From: Actinomadura sp. J1-007
GTDB lineage: Bacteria > Actinomycetota > Actinomycetes > Streptosporangiales > Streptosporangiaceae
DNA length: 64,000 bases
Reading direction: 5' to 3'
Assembly: GCF_009793335.1 (NCBI RefSeq)
Contig: NZ_WING01000001.1
Coordinates: 2,418,001-2,482,000 of the forward strand
The number at the start of each line of letters is the position of its first letter. The stretch's first letter is position 1. The notes below the pieces were generated by a model. It saw only the letters and a list, made by a program, of their open reading frames with translations, did no database searches and had not been told where the DNA came from. Shown piece by piece: positions 9,301-16,970 of this stretch. The position numbers were made by a program, and so were the translations under genes.

Positions 9301-10354
9301 CGCGACGGTCAACAAGTGGTCGGAGTTCCGCACCACGATCCGCGACCTGTTCGGCAGCCGCCTCGAACTGCGGCTCGGCGACCCGTACGAGTCGGAGGTG
9401 GACCGCAAGCTCGCGCAGAACGTCCCCGAGGGCAAGGCGGGCCGCGGCCTCACCCGGGACAAGCTGCACTTCCTGGCGGCGCTGCCGCGCCTGGACGGCG
9501 ACCCGAGCGGCGAGAACCTCTCCGACGGCGTCCGCAAGTTCGTCGGCGCGGTCGCGGGCAACTGGCAGGGGCCGTCCGCGCCGAAGGTCCGGATGCTGCC
9601 CTCGGTGCTCCAGCCGTCGCAGCTCCCGTCCCCGGCCGAGACGGGCTCGCGGATCCCGTTCGCGATCGACGAGGACTCCCTGTCGCCGGTCTACCTGGAC
9701 TTCTCCCAGGAGTCGCACCTGCTGGTCATCGGCGACACCGAGTGCGGCAAGTCCAACCTGCTCCGCACGATCATCCAGGGCCTGGTCGACCGCTACACCC
9801 CCGAGCAGGCCCGGATGATCTTCCTGGACTACCGGCGGGCGCTGCTCGACTCGGCCAACACCGAGCACCGCATCGGGTACGCCGCCTCGTCCACCGCCGC
9901 CGCGTCCCTGGTCAAGGACATCGTCGGCGCGCTGAAGAACCGGCTGCCACCGGCCGACCTCACCCCCGACCAGCTCCGCGACCGGTCCTGGTGGAACGGC
10001 CCCGACCTGTACCTGATCATCGACGACTACGACCTGGTGGCCACGTCCAACAACCCGGTCACCCAGCTCGCCGAGCTGCTCCCGCAGGCCCGCGACATCG
10101 GCCTGCACGTGATCGTGTCCCGCGCGTTCGGCGGGTCCGGCCGCGCCATGTACGACCCGATCATGCAGCGCATCAAGGAGATGGGCTCCCCCGGCCTCCT
10201 GATGTCCGGCAACAAGGACGAGGGCGTGGTCCTCGGCAACATCAAGGCCCACGCGCTCCCGCCGGGCCGCGGCTACTTCATCGACCGCCGCGGCGGCACC
10301 CGCCTCGTCCAGACCGCCCACCTAGAGACCGCAGAAAGGCAGGCAGATGGCTGA
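6377..10354 (+). CDS. eccC: EccC, FtsK/SpoIIIE-type motor ATPase of type VII secretion (fused EccCa-EccCb)
   Basis: A full-length 1325-residue EccC. N-terminal transmembrane segments (~37-85: VMTYLPMLAGSGAMVFMMVG, AGGMFAVSMFGMML) precede three FtsK/SpoIIIE ATPase domains with Walker A motifs GATGSGKS (481-488), GAPQSGKS (834-841) and GDTECGKS (1119-1126). Domain 1 has an intact Walker B (LFLVLDEFSEL); domains 2 and 3 read VFLVIDGW and LYLIIDDYD without the catalytic Glu, as in other EccC proteins, where the last domains bind substrate signals. The ATPase sits at the inner-membrane base of the ESX pore and drives export. GTG start with GGAGG upstream. The next gene overlaps its 3' end by 8 nt. 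Confidence 0.97.
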   Translation: MSTVVVRRRERRKPPAMPRGEVLLESPPELPEVIPAGFQAVMTYLPMLAGSGAMVFMMVGRGGGTLQYVAGGMFAVSMFGMMLGQVGRGGGERKVKLNNERRDYLRYLGQVRRKVRSAAKQQREALEWGSPDPGSLWSLVMSARLWERRPADDDFGQVRVGTGAQKLAVQLVAPETKPVEDLEPMSAGALRRFMRTHANVPNLPISVSMRSFARIVPQGDPEAVYGMVRAMIAQIAAFHSPDDVQISVCAARQRLPWWQWIKWLPHNLHPTEHDAAGQVRLMSESMATLEAMFGQAVKDRPRFQPGMSRDDLPYHIIIMDGGQASYDSQLAADGIEGVCIIDLTGSTAPTHESTMLRLNVQKDRMARLTKDRTGKDVATRIGKPDGITLQQAEALARQLAPLRASGMQGPEEDALSSATTMTSLMGIDNPFHVDPAEVWRPRAPRNRLRVPIGIDPEGRPVSLDIKESAQGGMGPHGLCIGATGSGKSELLRTLVLGLAMTHSSEVLNFVLVDFKGGATFLGMDNLHHVSAVITNLEDELPLVDRMYAALEGEMVRRQEYLRASGNYASLRDYEKAREQGADLKPMPTLFLVLDEFSELLSAKPEFADLFVMIGRLGRSLGVHILLASQRLEEGKLRGLDTHLSYRIGLRTFSAQESRVVLGSPDAYELPSAPGHGYMKFGTESMTRFRAAYVSGPATEDLQPAQKKGRQHVRQVVPYIPDYIRPQVIEDPQEQQAQPENETQASLFDVVVKQLEGHGPPAHEIWLPPLDVPPTLDELLPTLAVVPGLGLTTQNDAWRNRLHAITGIIDRPFHQRRDPMYVDLAGAAGNVGIAGAPQSGKSTMLRTLIASLAVLHTPQQVQFYCLDFGGGTLAAFEDLPHVGGIATRLDNDRVRRTVAEVTSLLEQREREFAERGIDGMATYRRMRASGEIPGDGYGDVFLVIDGWMTVRQDYENIEPVITDLTARGLGYGIHVIATVNKWSEFRTTIRDLFGSRLELRLGDPYESEVDRKLAQNVPEGKAGRGLTRDKLHFLAALPRLDGDPSGENLSDGVRKFVGAVAGNWQGPSAPKVRMLPSVLQPSQLPSPAETGSRIPFAIDEDSLSPVYLDFSQESHLLVIGDTECGKSNLLRTIIQGLVDRYTPEQARMIFLDYRRALLDSANTEHRIGYAASSTAAASLVKDIVGALKNRLPPADLTPDQLRDRSWWNGPDLYLIIDDYDLVATSNNPVTQLAELLPQARDIGLHVIVSRAFGGSGRAMYDPIMQRIKEMGSPGLLMSGNKDEGVVLGNIKAHALPPGRGYFIDRRGGTRLVQTAHLETAERQADG

Positions 10355-10823
10355 CTTCAGCCTCGGCGACGGCTTCGAGCGCTTCCAGCGCGACATGGAG
10401 CGGAGCATGGGCGACTTCGGCAGGATCCAGGAACGGATCAAGGAGGCCGTCGGCCGGGGCGAGTCCGCCGAGGGCCGGATCACCGCCGAGTTCCGCACCG
10501 AGGGCGGCCTGACCGCCCTCACCATGGACCCCCGCGCCCTGCGGCTCCCGTCCGAGGAGCTGAGCGAGGAGATCCGCAAGGCGGTGAACGCGGCCAGCCA
10601 GGACCTCCAGAACCAGGTCCGCGAGGCGAGCAGCACCATGTTCGCCCCCTCGGACCGCCCGGACCAGGCCCTCGACCCGTCCGCCGCCCTGGCCTCCCTG
10701 GACAAGATCGCCAACGGCTTCGCCGGCCAGATGAAGGACCTCGCCCGCGAACTCGGCCTCCAACAGCAGCGCGCCAAGGAAGCCATGGAGAACTACCAGG
10801 GCAAGGGCAACCCAGCCCGCTGA
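10347..10823 (+). CDS. YbaB/EbfC family protein, translationally coupled to EccC
   Basis: A 158-residue YbaB/EbfC-like protein: N-terminal helix (FERFQRDMERSMGDFGRIQERI), sheet GRITAEFRTEGGLTALTMDPRALR, helix SEELSEEIRKAVNAA, then a longer coiled tail ending QQQRAKEAMENYQGKGN. The ATG overlaps the eccC stop (AAGGCAGG just upstream), so it belongs to the eccC operon. It is a distant paralogue of the 5578-6003 protein (same RAxRMPSEEL-like core). The tail contains a YbaB-atypical helical segment that could mimic a secretion substrate; that is speculation. Confidence 0.8.
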   Translation: MADFSLGDGFERFQRDMERSMGDFGRIQERIKEAVGRGESAEGRITAEFRTEGGLTALTMDPRALRLPSEELSEEIRKAVNAASQDLQNQVREASSTMFAPSDRPDQALDPSAALASLDKIANGFAGQMKDLARELGLQQQRAKEAMENYQGKGNPAR

Positions 10824-10831
10824 CCAAGCGA

Positions 10832-10864
10832 ACGGCCCCCGAAGCACTCCGCTCCGGGGGCCGT
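10832..10864 (+). terminator. Hairpin terminator after the eccC operon
   Basis: A perfect 10-bp stem (ACGGCCCCCG, 10832-10841, with CGGGGGCCGT, 10855-10864) and a 13-nt loop, 8 nt after the stop. There is no T tract, which is usual in high-GC actinomycetes. It also lies between convergent genes and may serve both. Confidence 0.7.
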
Positions 10865-10880
10865 CCCATGCCCAGCCCTA

Positions 10881-11072
10881 CTAGAGGTCCAGTCCCCCAG
10901 CCTTGATCCGCCCAACGAACACCGCGAACTCCCCACGCGTCACAGCAACCCTCGGCCCCTCAGGATCCTTGCTGTCACGAACGGCCACCCCACCACCGAC
11001 CACGCCCAACTCCACGCACTCGGCGGTGCCGCCCCCGCTCGTATAGCTGCTCTTGCGCCATTCAATGATCAC
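10881..11072 (-). CDS. DUF397 domain protein
   Basis: A 63-residue DUF397 protein: WRKSSYTSGGGTAECVELG, VAVRDSKDPEGPRVAV, then a hydrophobic/acidic tail EFAVFVGRIKAG. These small proteins are nearly always paired with an XRE/DUF5753 regulator, as here; the two overlap by 11 nt. They act as partner or antitoxin-like proteins of the regulator in streptomycete development loci. Confidence 0.9.
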   Translation of the reverse strand: MIIEWRKSSYTSGGGTAECVELGVVGGGVAVRDSKDPEGPRVAVTRGEFAVFVGRIKAGGLDL

Positions 11073-11877
11073 CGAGATGCTCCATCACTTTCTTGATCAG
11101 CTCCAGGGACCCTTGCTCGGGTAGTGCCTGCGCCCCAATCCGGTCGTACCTCAGCGACATCCTCCTTACCTCGGAGGCGTCCGGTACCAGTCTGCCCTGA
11201 AGTTGCGCCCACACATAGGCGATGTCGGTGCCGTCGGCCGTGGTGATCAACTCGAAGTCTCCGTCAACACCGATGTGCGCGGGAGAACCGGACGGCACGA
11301 TCCGCACGCTCGCCCGTTCGGCCAGTTCGATCAGCCTCTCGAGCTGCCCGGTCATGACCTCGCGCGGAACACCTTCGTACCGCAACGCGGCCTCATCGAT
11401 CAGCAGCCACAACGACATGCCCTTGAGCTGGTCGAGCAGCAGCTTCTGGCGGTCCATGCGTTTGCGCACGGCGCTCTCGACGTCTTCCAGCACGCCGCAG
11501 GAGGTGATGATCGCACGAGCGTAGTCCTCGGTCTGGAAGGGGACCGGCACGATCTGGCTGTTGTAGATCTTTATGATCAGGGCGCCCGTCTCGAAATCGA
11601 TCAGTTGCTTCGTCCACTCTCGATCACGCCCGAGGACGACCGCATAGTGGCGCAATGCGACGAACAATGTTCCCCAGGCTTCGTCGAGGAGCTCGGCTTG
11701 GACGGAAGTCAGGTTGAGGCGTCCCGCCTCGATGTTTGCTACCCGTTGTTTGTCAGCCTGGATGACCACGCCCACCTCCGCCTGCGAGAGTTCGCGCTGG
11801 CGGCGCTCTTTGCGCAGGTAGACAGAGATGAGGTTCCAGAGCGAGTCTTCGGGGCGGAGGGACTCGGCAGCACCCAT
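11062..11877 (-). CDS. XRE-family helix-turn-helix regulator with DUF5753
   Basis: A 271-residue cytosolic DNA-binding protein. Residues ~18-75 form an XRE HTH (LRKERRQRELSQAEVGVVIQ then RVANIEAGR). The remainder is DUF5753 (IYNSQIVPVPFQTEDYARA; LLIDEAALRY; IELAERASVRIVPSG; ELITTADGTDIAYV). ATG 11877 is chosen because AAGGAG lies 6 nt upstream; the frame is open further to 11919. Operon with the DUF397 gene. Likely autoregulated and possibly controls the divergent small genes at 12009; targets are not visible. Confidence 0.9.
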   Translation of the reverse strand: MGAAESLRPEDSLWNLISVYLRKERRQRELSQAEVGVVIQADKQRVANIEAGRLNLTSVQAELLDEAWGTLFVALRHYAVVLGRDREWTKQLIDFETGALIIKIYNSQIVPVPFQTEDYARAIITSCGVLEDVESAVRKRMDRQKLLLDQLKGMSLWLLIDEAALRYEGVPREVMTGQLERLIELAERASVRIVPSGSPAHIGVDGDFELITTADGTDIAYVWAQLQGRLVPDASEVRRMSLRYDRIGAQALPEQGSLELIKKVMEHLGDH

Positions 11878-12008
11878 TGCTGACTCCTTAGGTAACAAAG
11901 TTCCTCGTACAACTCGCACGAGGAGCCTGACAGGCGGAGTCTAGGAGCAGAACAGGGCCAGTGAAGGACTTTCTACGCGACTCCGAAAACTACTGCGAGG
12001 TACGAACA

Positions 12009-12275
12009 ATGTCACCCGAACAACCGTCGTCCCATAACGGTCAATCTCCGTTTTCCCGGGGACGCTGGGCAGAGCCATACATTTCCGCCGCGTCGGGGCT
12101 CTGGACGGTGCATCGGTGGAATCCGCTCACGTTCACCGAGCAGGCGCGCAACCTCGTCCACACGCTCACAGCTTGCGACCTGGGCACGCTGCGACGCCTC
12201 ATGGCGCAGCAGGACGAGCTGGCCGACCGCGTCCACCAGCCGCACGACCGGGCTCCGGAGCAGGAGGGCCCGTGA
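12009..12275 (+). CDS. Small hypothetical protein
   Basis: An 88-residue protein of no recognised family. It begins MSPEQPSSHNGQSPFSRGRW and has one helical segment FTEQARNLVHTLTACDLGTLRRLMAQQDELADRV. ATG 12009 follows GCGAGG by 8 nt. No signal or membrane segment. It is divergent from the XRE/DUF5753 regulator and overlaps the next gene by 4 nt, so the pair likely forms one regulated unit with the DUF397 system, as often seen in Streptomyces-type loci. Confidence 0.55.
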   Translation: MSPEQPSSHNGQSPFSRGRWAEPYISAASGLWTVHRWNPLTFTEQARNLVHTLTACDLGTLRRLMAQQDELADRVHQPHDRAPEQEGP

Positions 12276-12741
12276 TCCACCTCAACGTCCCCGCCGCGAC
12301 GATCCGGGCGGAACTTCCGGAGCCGTTCCACCCGGGCTGGAACGAGATCGACGGAGTCACCGTTGAGGGGACCCGCCTCACCATCAACCCCGCCCGGTAC
12401 TTCTTCCGCTACGAGAATCCGTCCTGGCTGCCATCTGCGGCCCCGTCTACGGCCTGACCAGCGCGGAGACCGAGCACCTTGGCGCGCTTCATCAGGCCGC
12501 CTGGACCGGCCCCCGCCAACACCTCGCCGCCGCCTCACTCGGCGGCCGCCCCGTCCACGACTGCCGGACCGCCCCGGGGCCGCGTGACACCTGCGTCGTC
12601 CCGTTCGGCGTGGACCTCACCGAGTTCCGCCGCGAACTCACCGCCCTCAAGCGCGACTGGCGCGAGACGCTCCCGCTGCCGTTCAGGCGCCGTCCTCCAG
12701 ATCGAACGCGACGGGCGAGGCCACGATCAAAGTTCTCATAG
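12272..12741 (+). pseudogene. Hypothetical protein, frame-disrupted near 12422-12432
   Basis: The first frame reads from GTG 12272 (MIHLNVPAATIRAELPEP, FHPGWNEIDGVTVEGTRLTINPARYFFRYENPSW) and stops at 12455-12457. From about 12430 another frame continues with normal codon bias: AICGPVYGLTSAETEHLGAL, HQAAWTGPRQHLA, VHDCRTAPGPRDTCVVPFGV, LTEFRRELTALKRDWRET, open to 12741. The two parts look like one protein split by a single-base change. No long homopolymer is at the junction, so a true mutation is possible. The 3' end overlaps the converging gene at 12683. The family is not recognised. Confidence 0.5.
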
Positions 12742-13258
12742 GTTCAGGCAGATCCCGATGGAGGACGAGCCTCTTGGAGTCGAAGCGCGCCAGCGCGTTG
12801 CCTTCGGTGTCCAGGTAGTCGCAGTTTTTCCCGGGCACCGCGGGACGGCTCAGGACAGCCTTTTTATAGACTTCCCAAACAATATTGCAGACGACCCTCT
12901 TGTGCGCATCAAGGATCTGCACTCGGTCTTGAGTGCTCCTCCCCCTTTCGTCGCTGCCAAGGTCGCTGCGATGAAAGTGTCCCAGCACCTCACCGGCAAG
13001 GGAGCGGACGATCGGATATCCCGTATCCGCCGGCCGCTCGATCCGGAACAGCGGAGCTCCGTCGGGAGACTCGAACTGGAGCACCACAGGGGAGTAATCC
13101 CGGGACGCCGCAAAGGCACGCCCGAGTCTCCCCCGCGCCTTCCCGCCCTCAACCTGCACAACGTTCGCCGCGAGGCCGCTTCCATCACTCTTGATCCGGA
13201 ACGTACGGCGCCCGAGGTTCTTGTAGACCAAGCACTGGGATTCAAGTAGTTCACTCAT
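12683..13258 (-). CDS. Tubby-like/LURP-one-related (scramblase-type beta-barrel) protein, module A
   Basis: A 191-residue protein with the tubby C-terminal-like fold pattern: alternating strands such as LVYKNLGRRTFRIKSDG, PVVLQFESPDGAPLFRIERP, VRSLAGEVLGHFHRSD, QILDAHKRVVCNIVWE, YLDTEGNALARFDSKR, ending DLPEPMRTLIVASPVAFDLE. The last segment is shared with 20375-21010 (LPEPLRTLVIASPIAFDL) and resembles 19775-20371 (FQDPMRTLIAASPW). Starts 7 nt downstream of the 13266-14534 gene. No signal peptide. Members of this fold include phospholipid scramblases and plant LURP1; here it is probably a cytosolic partner of the WXG-membrane protein. Function unknown. Confidence 0.65.
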   Translation of the reverse strand: MSELLESQCLVYKNLGRRTFRIKSDGSGLAANVVQVEGGKARGRLGRAFAASRDYSPVVLQFESPDGAPLFRIERPADTGYPIVRSLAGEVLGHFHRSDLGSDERGRSTQDRVQILDAHKRVVCNIVWEVYKKAVLSRPAVPGKNCDYLDTEGNALARFDSKRLVLHRDLPEPMRTLIVASPVAFDLEDGA

Positions 13259-13265
13259 TAGCTGA

Positions 13266-14534
13266 TCACTTGTCCCATGGGGGCGTATCGTCCTTCTTCT
13301 TTTCTACCGGGTTCCACTCACGGCTCCCTGCGGGCGTCGTCCCCTGAAGCTTGTCGGTGTACTTCCCCTTGTCGTCCCAGCCGCCCTCGTATCCGGCCTT
13401 AGAGCCCGTTTCCGGCTGTTCGGCCCCGACATTGAAACCGCCTCCATTGACGTTGCCTTCACCATCCCGCTCGACCTTTCCGCCGAGACCGAGATCAACG
13501 GGACCGGCCGGCTTCTTACCCTTGAACTCGAAGTCACCGCCCTCATATCCCTTACTGCCGATCTTGTGATGGCTGCCGAACTCGAACTCCGGCCCGGCCC
13601 CCGCAGGAAACTGGGCCTTGGCGCCGCCGCCGACGTTCCAGGTCTTGTTGATGCCACGGTCCGCATCCAGATCGATCTCCTGGAGGGGAAACCCCCTACT
13701 GCCGGATGTCGCATGGGCGGTGCCGGGCAGCCGTTCGATGTTGCCGTTGGAGCGGTTGAGGTAGGCGAGGCCCGCGTTGGCGGCGTTCTGGGCGAGGTTT
13801 GCCGCCGCGCCCGCCGAACCAGTCGCCAGGGCCCTCTTGAACGCGTCGTCGGCGTCGGCGTTGCCGTGGTCGACTTGGTAGTCGGCGGTGAACGAGGCGC
13901 CGCCGCCCATGGTCGCGGCGGCGATTCCTCCGGCGGTGGCCAGGATGCCCGTCGCGACCCAGGTGACGGTGAGCGCGGTGCCCGCGAGCGCCACGCATTC
14001 CGGGTAGTCGACGATGGCCAGGGCCGCGACGGCCAGGACATCGAGGTACGTCGCGACGCCGATGGCGAAGAGCGCGTAGGTGAAAAGGGCGTACGCGAGG
14101 ACCGTCAAGGCGTACGAGACGGCCATGCAGTAGTTGTGCAAGGCGTCCAGTTGAAGGCAGTAGTCGGCGACCTTGTTCTCGTACGCGGCGCGGTCGTCCA
14201 TTTTCCAGGCTTGCTCTGGGATGCCGTCCACGAGTTCGCGGAGGTCATGTGCCGCTTTCTGGCATTGTTCCGCGGCCGTGCTCCAGGACTGGGCGGCGGC
14301 CTCAAGGTTCTGGGGTTTTCCGGTGGCCAGCTTGAACTGGAAGGCGACCATCAGGGCGGGCGGGAGGATCCCCGCGCCCGACGCCATAAGGAACGCGGCG
14401 CTCATGAGGCTTTCCGCGCTGCCCACCACGGAGCCGCCCGCCAGGCCGCCAACTCCCGCCATTCCGGCCGCACCGGCGGCGGTGCCCGCGCCGCGCGAGC
14501 GCGCACCGCTGTGCATCGAGCCCCCGGCGCCCAT
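13266..14534 (-). CDS. WXG100-like hairpin + membrane + Gly-rich protein ending PPWDK, module A
   Basis: A 422-residue protein with four zones. A hydrophobic start (ILPPALMVAFQFKLATGKP) leads to a WXG100-like hairpin with AWKMDDRAAYENKV at its turn. Next come hydrophobic segments (YALTVLAYALFTYALFAIG; LTVTWVATGILATAGGIAAA), an Ala/Asn linker (LATGSAGAAANLAQNAANAG), and a Gly-rich C-terminal half with DLDADRGINKTWNVGGGAKA. The last residues are DDTPPWDK. It is paralogous to the 21033 and 25614 proteins in every zone. ATG 14534 overlaps the preceding stop by 1 nt. No known family is recognised; probably an ESX substrate or membrane-associated effector. Confidence 0.7.
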   Translation of the reverse strand: MGAGGSMHSGARSRGAGTAAGAAGMAGVGGLAGGSVVGSAESLMSAAFLMASGAGILPPALMVAFQFKLATGKPQNLEAAAQSWSTAAEQCQKAAHDLRELVDGIPEQAWKMDDRAAYENKVADYCLQLDALHNYCMAVSYALTVLAYALFTYALFAIGVATYLDVLAVAALAIVDYPECVALAGTALTVTWVATGILATAGGIAAATMGGGASFTADYQVDHGNADADDAFKRALATGSAGAAANLAQNAANAGLAYLNRSNGNIERLPGTAHATSGSRGFPLQEIDLDADRGINKTWNVGGGAKAQFPAGAGPEFEFGSHHKIGSKGYEGGDFEFKGKKPAGPVDLGLGGKVERDGEGNVNGGGFNVGAEQPETGSKAGYEGGWDDKGKYTDKLQGTTPAGSREWNPVEKKKDDTPPWDK

Positions 14535-14833
14535 CAGCGGCCCGCGTTCGCGGCTTCGGCGTCGCCGTACGTGGTGGCGGCGCGGTCGACCTGGGCGGCC
14601 AGAGTCCTGATCGCCTGGAGTTCGGACTTCAGGTCCTCGAACGCGAACTGGACGGCGATCGGGTAGGCGGCCGCGGCGGCCGAGCACGTGATGCTGAAGT
14701 CGCCGCCCTCAAGGTCGTACACCCCGGATTTGCCCAGCTCATCACCAGCCTTCCTCACTGCCGGAACGACCTGGTCGGTGATGTCCTTGCCGTGCAAGGC
14801 AATGCGTTTCGGGTCCGCCCACTTGTCGGTCAC
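14534..14833 (-). CDS. ~100-residue helical WXG100-like protein, module A
   Basis: A 99-residue protein from GTG 14833. It shares a pattern with the 22325 and 26975 genes: RIxxHGKDITD..., then VYDLEGGDFSITC, AYPIAVQFAFEDLKSEL and a C-terminal helix. The length and helix-turn-helix layout match WXG100/ESAT-6 proteins, but the WxG turn is replaced by the conserved LEGGxFSIT...YP segment. First gene of module A, overlapping the membrane protein gene by 1 nt. No signal peptide. It is likely to heterodimerise with the hairpin of the 13266 protein; this is inference. Confidence 0.7.
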   Translation of the reverse strand: MTDKWADPKRIALHGKDITDQVVPAVRKAGDELGKSGVYDLEGGDFSITCSAAAAAYPIAVQFAFEDLKSELQAIRTLAAQVDRAATTYGDAEAANAGR

Positions 14834-15149
14834 GTGTCTCCCCTGATTCGTGGTTCCAGGAGACCTTAGGACGTTCGATCCTCGTTTATCCAGAGGTTTC
14901 GTGACTTCAGTCAGGGTAACTGTCATGTCCCGAACGTGCTGTCCGGGCGTTGGGCGCGCGGAGCAGGAGCGCCGTACGGTGCCGGTCCTGCCGACCAGGT
15001 CCGCGAGGCTGCGTTCAGCGTCCTGGGGTGGAGTCTGGACCGGCCTCATGTCACCTGCCCGGGGCCGCCTGGCCCAACTGCGGCACCGTCGCGGGGGGGC
15101 GTACGCGCGGAGCGTGTGGACGTACGAGACGGCCGTGCGGTGGTCGAGC
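14834..15149. other. Intergenic region, module A promoter side
   Basis: A 316-bp gap upstream of module A and downstream of the 15150 gene, both on the minus strand. Just upstream of module A a minus-strand AT-richer patch is present around 14870-14930 that could hold its promoter. No open frame with coding bias and no repeat is seen. Confidence 0.4.
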
Positions 15150-15641
15150 TCAGGCGAGGGTCATTGCCTTGCTGTCTTGCGCTTGAATATGCGACTGGGG
15201 ATTAACGACATTCACGGATGCGAAGAGGTCGTATTTCACCAGTGTGGCAGTGACCGTGACCTTGTCCCCTTTGCGGAGGACGGTGTATTTGGCGGACGAT
15301 CGAATGTCGGTGGTCTTGGCCTTGCCGTCGCACGTGGGCGCTATGGCTCCATGCGCGACGCTGCTGCCCAAGGCGACGTCGGCTCCGAGGCCGTTTGCGT
15401 CGGTGCAAGTGTAGGTCACGTTCACGATTGCGGTTTTGGTCTTGCCCTCCGCCTTCGCGGAATTGATTTTGACGGTGGCGGCCGCTCTGCTCGCACGAGC
15501 GGCCGCCGCGCGCTCGGCGGTGGCCGCGGGGGCGACCGTGCCCAGGCTCGCGGCGGCGGCAACGGCAGCCGCCACGGCCAGGCCGCCGTGAACACGGCGC
15601 CCTCGACGGCCGTGATGGTGGTAGCGGATCGCTGCGCCCAT
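15150..15641 (-). CDS. Secreted hypothetical protein
   Basis: A 163-residue exported protein. The N-terminus has a basic stretch (RYHHHGRRGRRVHG), a hydrophobic core LAVAAAVAAAASLGTVAPAA and a likely AxA cleavage region near residues 40-43. The mature part is beta-rich with two Cys (YTCTDANG; PTCDGKAKTT) that may form a disulfide: VKINSAKAEGKTKTAIVNVTY, YTVLRKGDKVTVTATLVKYD. ATG with GGGAG 8 nt upstream. No family recognised. Adjacent to module A on the same strand but 316 bp away, so probably a separate unit. Confidence 0.65.
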   Translation of the reverse strand: MGAAIRYHHHGRRGRRVHGGLAVAAAVAAAASLGTVAPAATAERAAAARASRAAATVKINSAKAEGKTKTAIVNVTYTCTDANGLGADVALGSSVAHGAIAPTCDGKAKTTDIRSSAKYTVLRKGDKVTVTATLVKYDLFASVNVVNPQSHIQAQDSKAMTLA

Positions 15642-15902
15642 GGTGGTTGCTCCCGGCTCATAACGGAATCGCAGTCCAACTACCCTCAGTGATCAAGGAT
15701 CACACTTCGCATTACAGGAGGTGGTCCCGCAGGACATCGCGATGCCGACCGGCAGTTCGGGCGTTCGGGCCCCCGAAGGCGATCCGGCAGTTGTCAGGCC
15801 CCGGATGTGTTGCCTGGGGCTGTTGTGCGGGGGATGGGCGCGACGTACGGTGCCAGTTTTTGCTGGCTAGGTCCGTGAAGCTCCGACGTTCCGGGAGTGC
15901 CC

Positions 15903-16961
15903 GTGCTGACTGCGCGCCGAACCGCCGTACCGCTCGCCCTGGCCGCCGCCTCCGTGGTGGCCGCCGGATCCCAGGCGCTCGCCGCGCCGCCGAAGGGAGC
16001 GTGGACCTCGTCCGTTCCCGCGCTGACCCGGCCCGCGGCGCTGTACGGGGTCGCGGCGCCGAAGCGCCAAGTCGCCTGGACGGTCGGCTCCGAGGCCAAA
16101 GGCACGAAGCCGGTGGTCCTGCGCTGGGACGGGACGACCTGGAAGCGCGACGCGGTGCCCGGCGGGATCGCTCCCGAGATCGTCGGCGTCGCGTCGAACG
16201 GGAAGCGCAACGCGTGGGCGATCGCGCAGTCAGGCGCGCCCGACGACGCGCGGTCGCTGCACTGGGACGGGCTGTCCTGGAAGGCCGTCCCGTACCCGCT
16301 GCCCCTCCCCCTGGCGGTGTCGGTCGACTCCGGCGGAACGGCCTGGTCCGCCGGATGCGCGGAGCAGCAGAACGACTGCGCCGTCCTCCAATACAAGGGC
16401 GGGCAGTGGGTCCGGCACCCGGCGCTGCCGCTCGCGACCGTCGCGGCGCGCACGCCCCGCGACGTGTGGGCGGGCGGCGCTGGCGACTGGACCGACAAGA
16501 CGGGCCTGAGGCACTACGACGGGCGTACGTGGACGAAGGTCGAGTTCCCCACCCAGTGGTCGCAGTGGATCCTCCAGATCGTCCCGGTATCGGCGCGCGA
16601 GGTGTGGGTCTACACGCTGCCGCAGGACCCGCTGTTCTCCGGGCCGACGCTCATGCGTCTGAAGGACGGCGTCTGGACGGAGCACAAGCCGCCGCGGCCG
16701 ACCGTCCAGGCGCGGGCGTCCATCATCGGCAACGGCTTCCTCGGCCGGATCGCGCCGGACGGCCGGGGCGGCGTATGGCTCCAGACCAACCAGACCGACA
16801 GCTACCAGCACTTCGACGGAACGAGCTGGACGAAGGTCCCGCGCTCGCTGCCGTTCGACGGCGCGCCATTCATGTACGGGCTCGCTCAGGTCGGCTCGTC
16901 CCGGACCGTCCTCGGCGCTGGATACGGCGGGGCCGTTCCGGTGATCGAGCGGTTCAGGTGA
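15903..16961 (+). CDS. Secreted beta-propeller-like protein
   Basis: A 352-residue exported protein. Signal peptide: LTARRTAVPLALAAASVVA then SQALAAPP with an ALA-AP cleavage site. The mature part has repeats of the form VLRWDGTTWKRDAVPGG, SLHWDGLSWKAVPY, LRHYDGRTWTKVEFP, LMRLKDGVWTEHKPP, FDGTSWTKVPR, each a strand pair centred on DG-x-x-W; six or more such units suggest a propeller. GTG 15903 is preferred over GTG 15897 because GGGAG (15893-15897) then has correct spacing. No catalytic motif seen. It may bind surface or extracellular ligands. Confidence 0.7.
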   Translation: MLTARRTAVPLALAAASVVAAGSQALAAPPKGAWTSSVPALTRPAALYGVAAPKRQVAWTVGSEAKGTKPVVLRWDGTTWKRDAVPGGIAPEIVGVASNGKRNAWAIAQSGAPDDARSLHWDGLSWKAVPYPLPLPLAVSVDSGGTAWSAGCAEQQNDCAVLQYKGGQWVRHPALPLATVAARTPRDVWAGGAGDWTDKTGLRHYDGRTWTKVEFPTQWSQWILQIVPVSAREVWVYTLPQDPLFSGPTLMRLKDGVWTEHKPPRPTVQARASIIGNGFLGRIAPDGRGGVWLQTNQTDSYQHFDGTSWTKVPRSLPFDGAPFMYGLAQVGSSRTVLGAGYGGAVPVIERFR

Positions 16962-16970
16962 CCAGCCCTT

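Noticed and set aside
6236..10321. A 1361-codon open frame antisense to eccC
   Set aside because: Shadow of a high-GC gene: the composition is Arg/Val/His/Asp-rich with no domain, while eccC on the plus strand has full motifs and codon bias.
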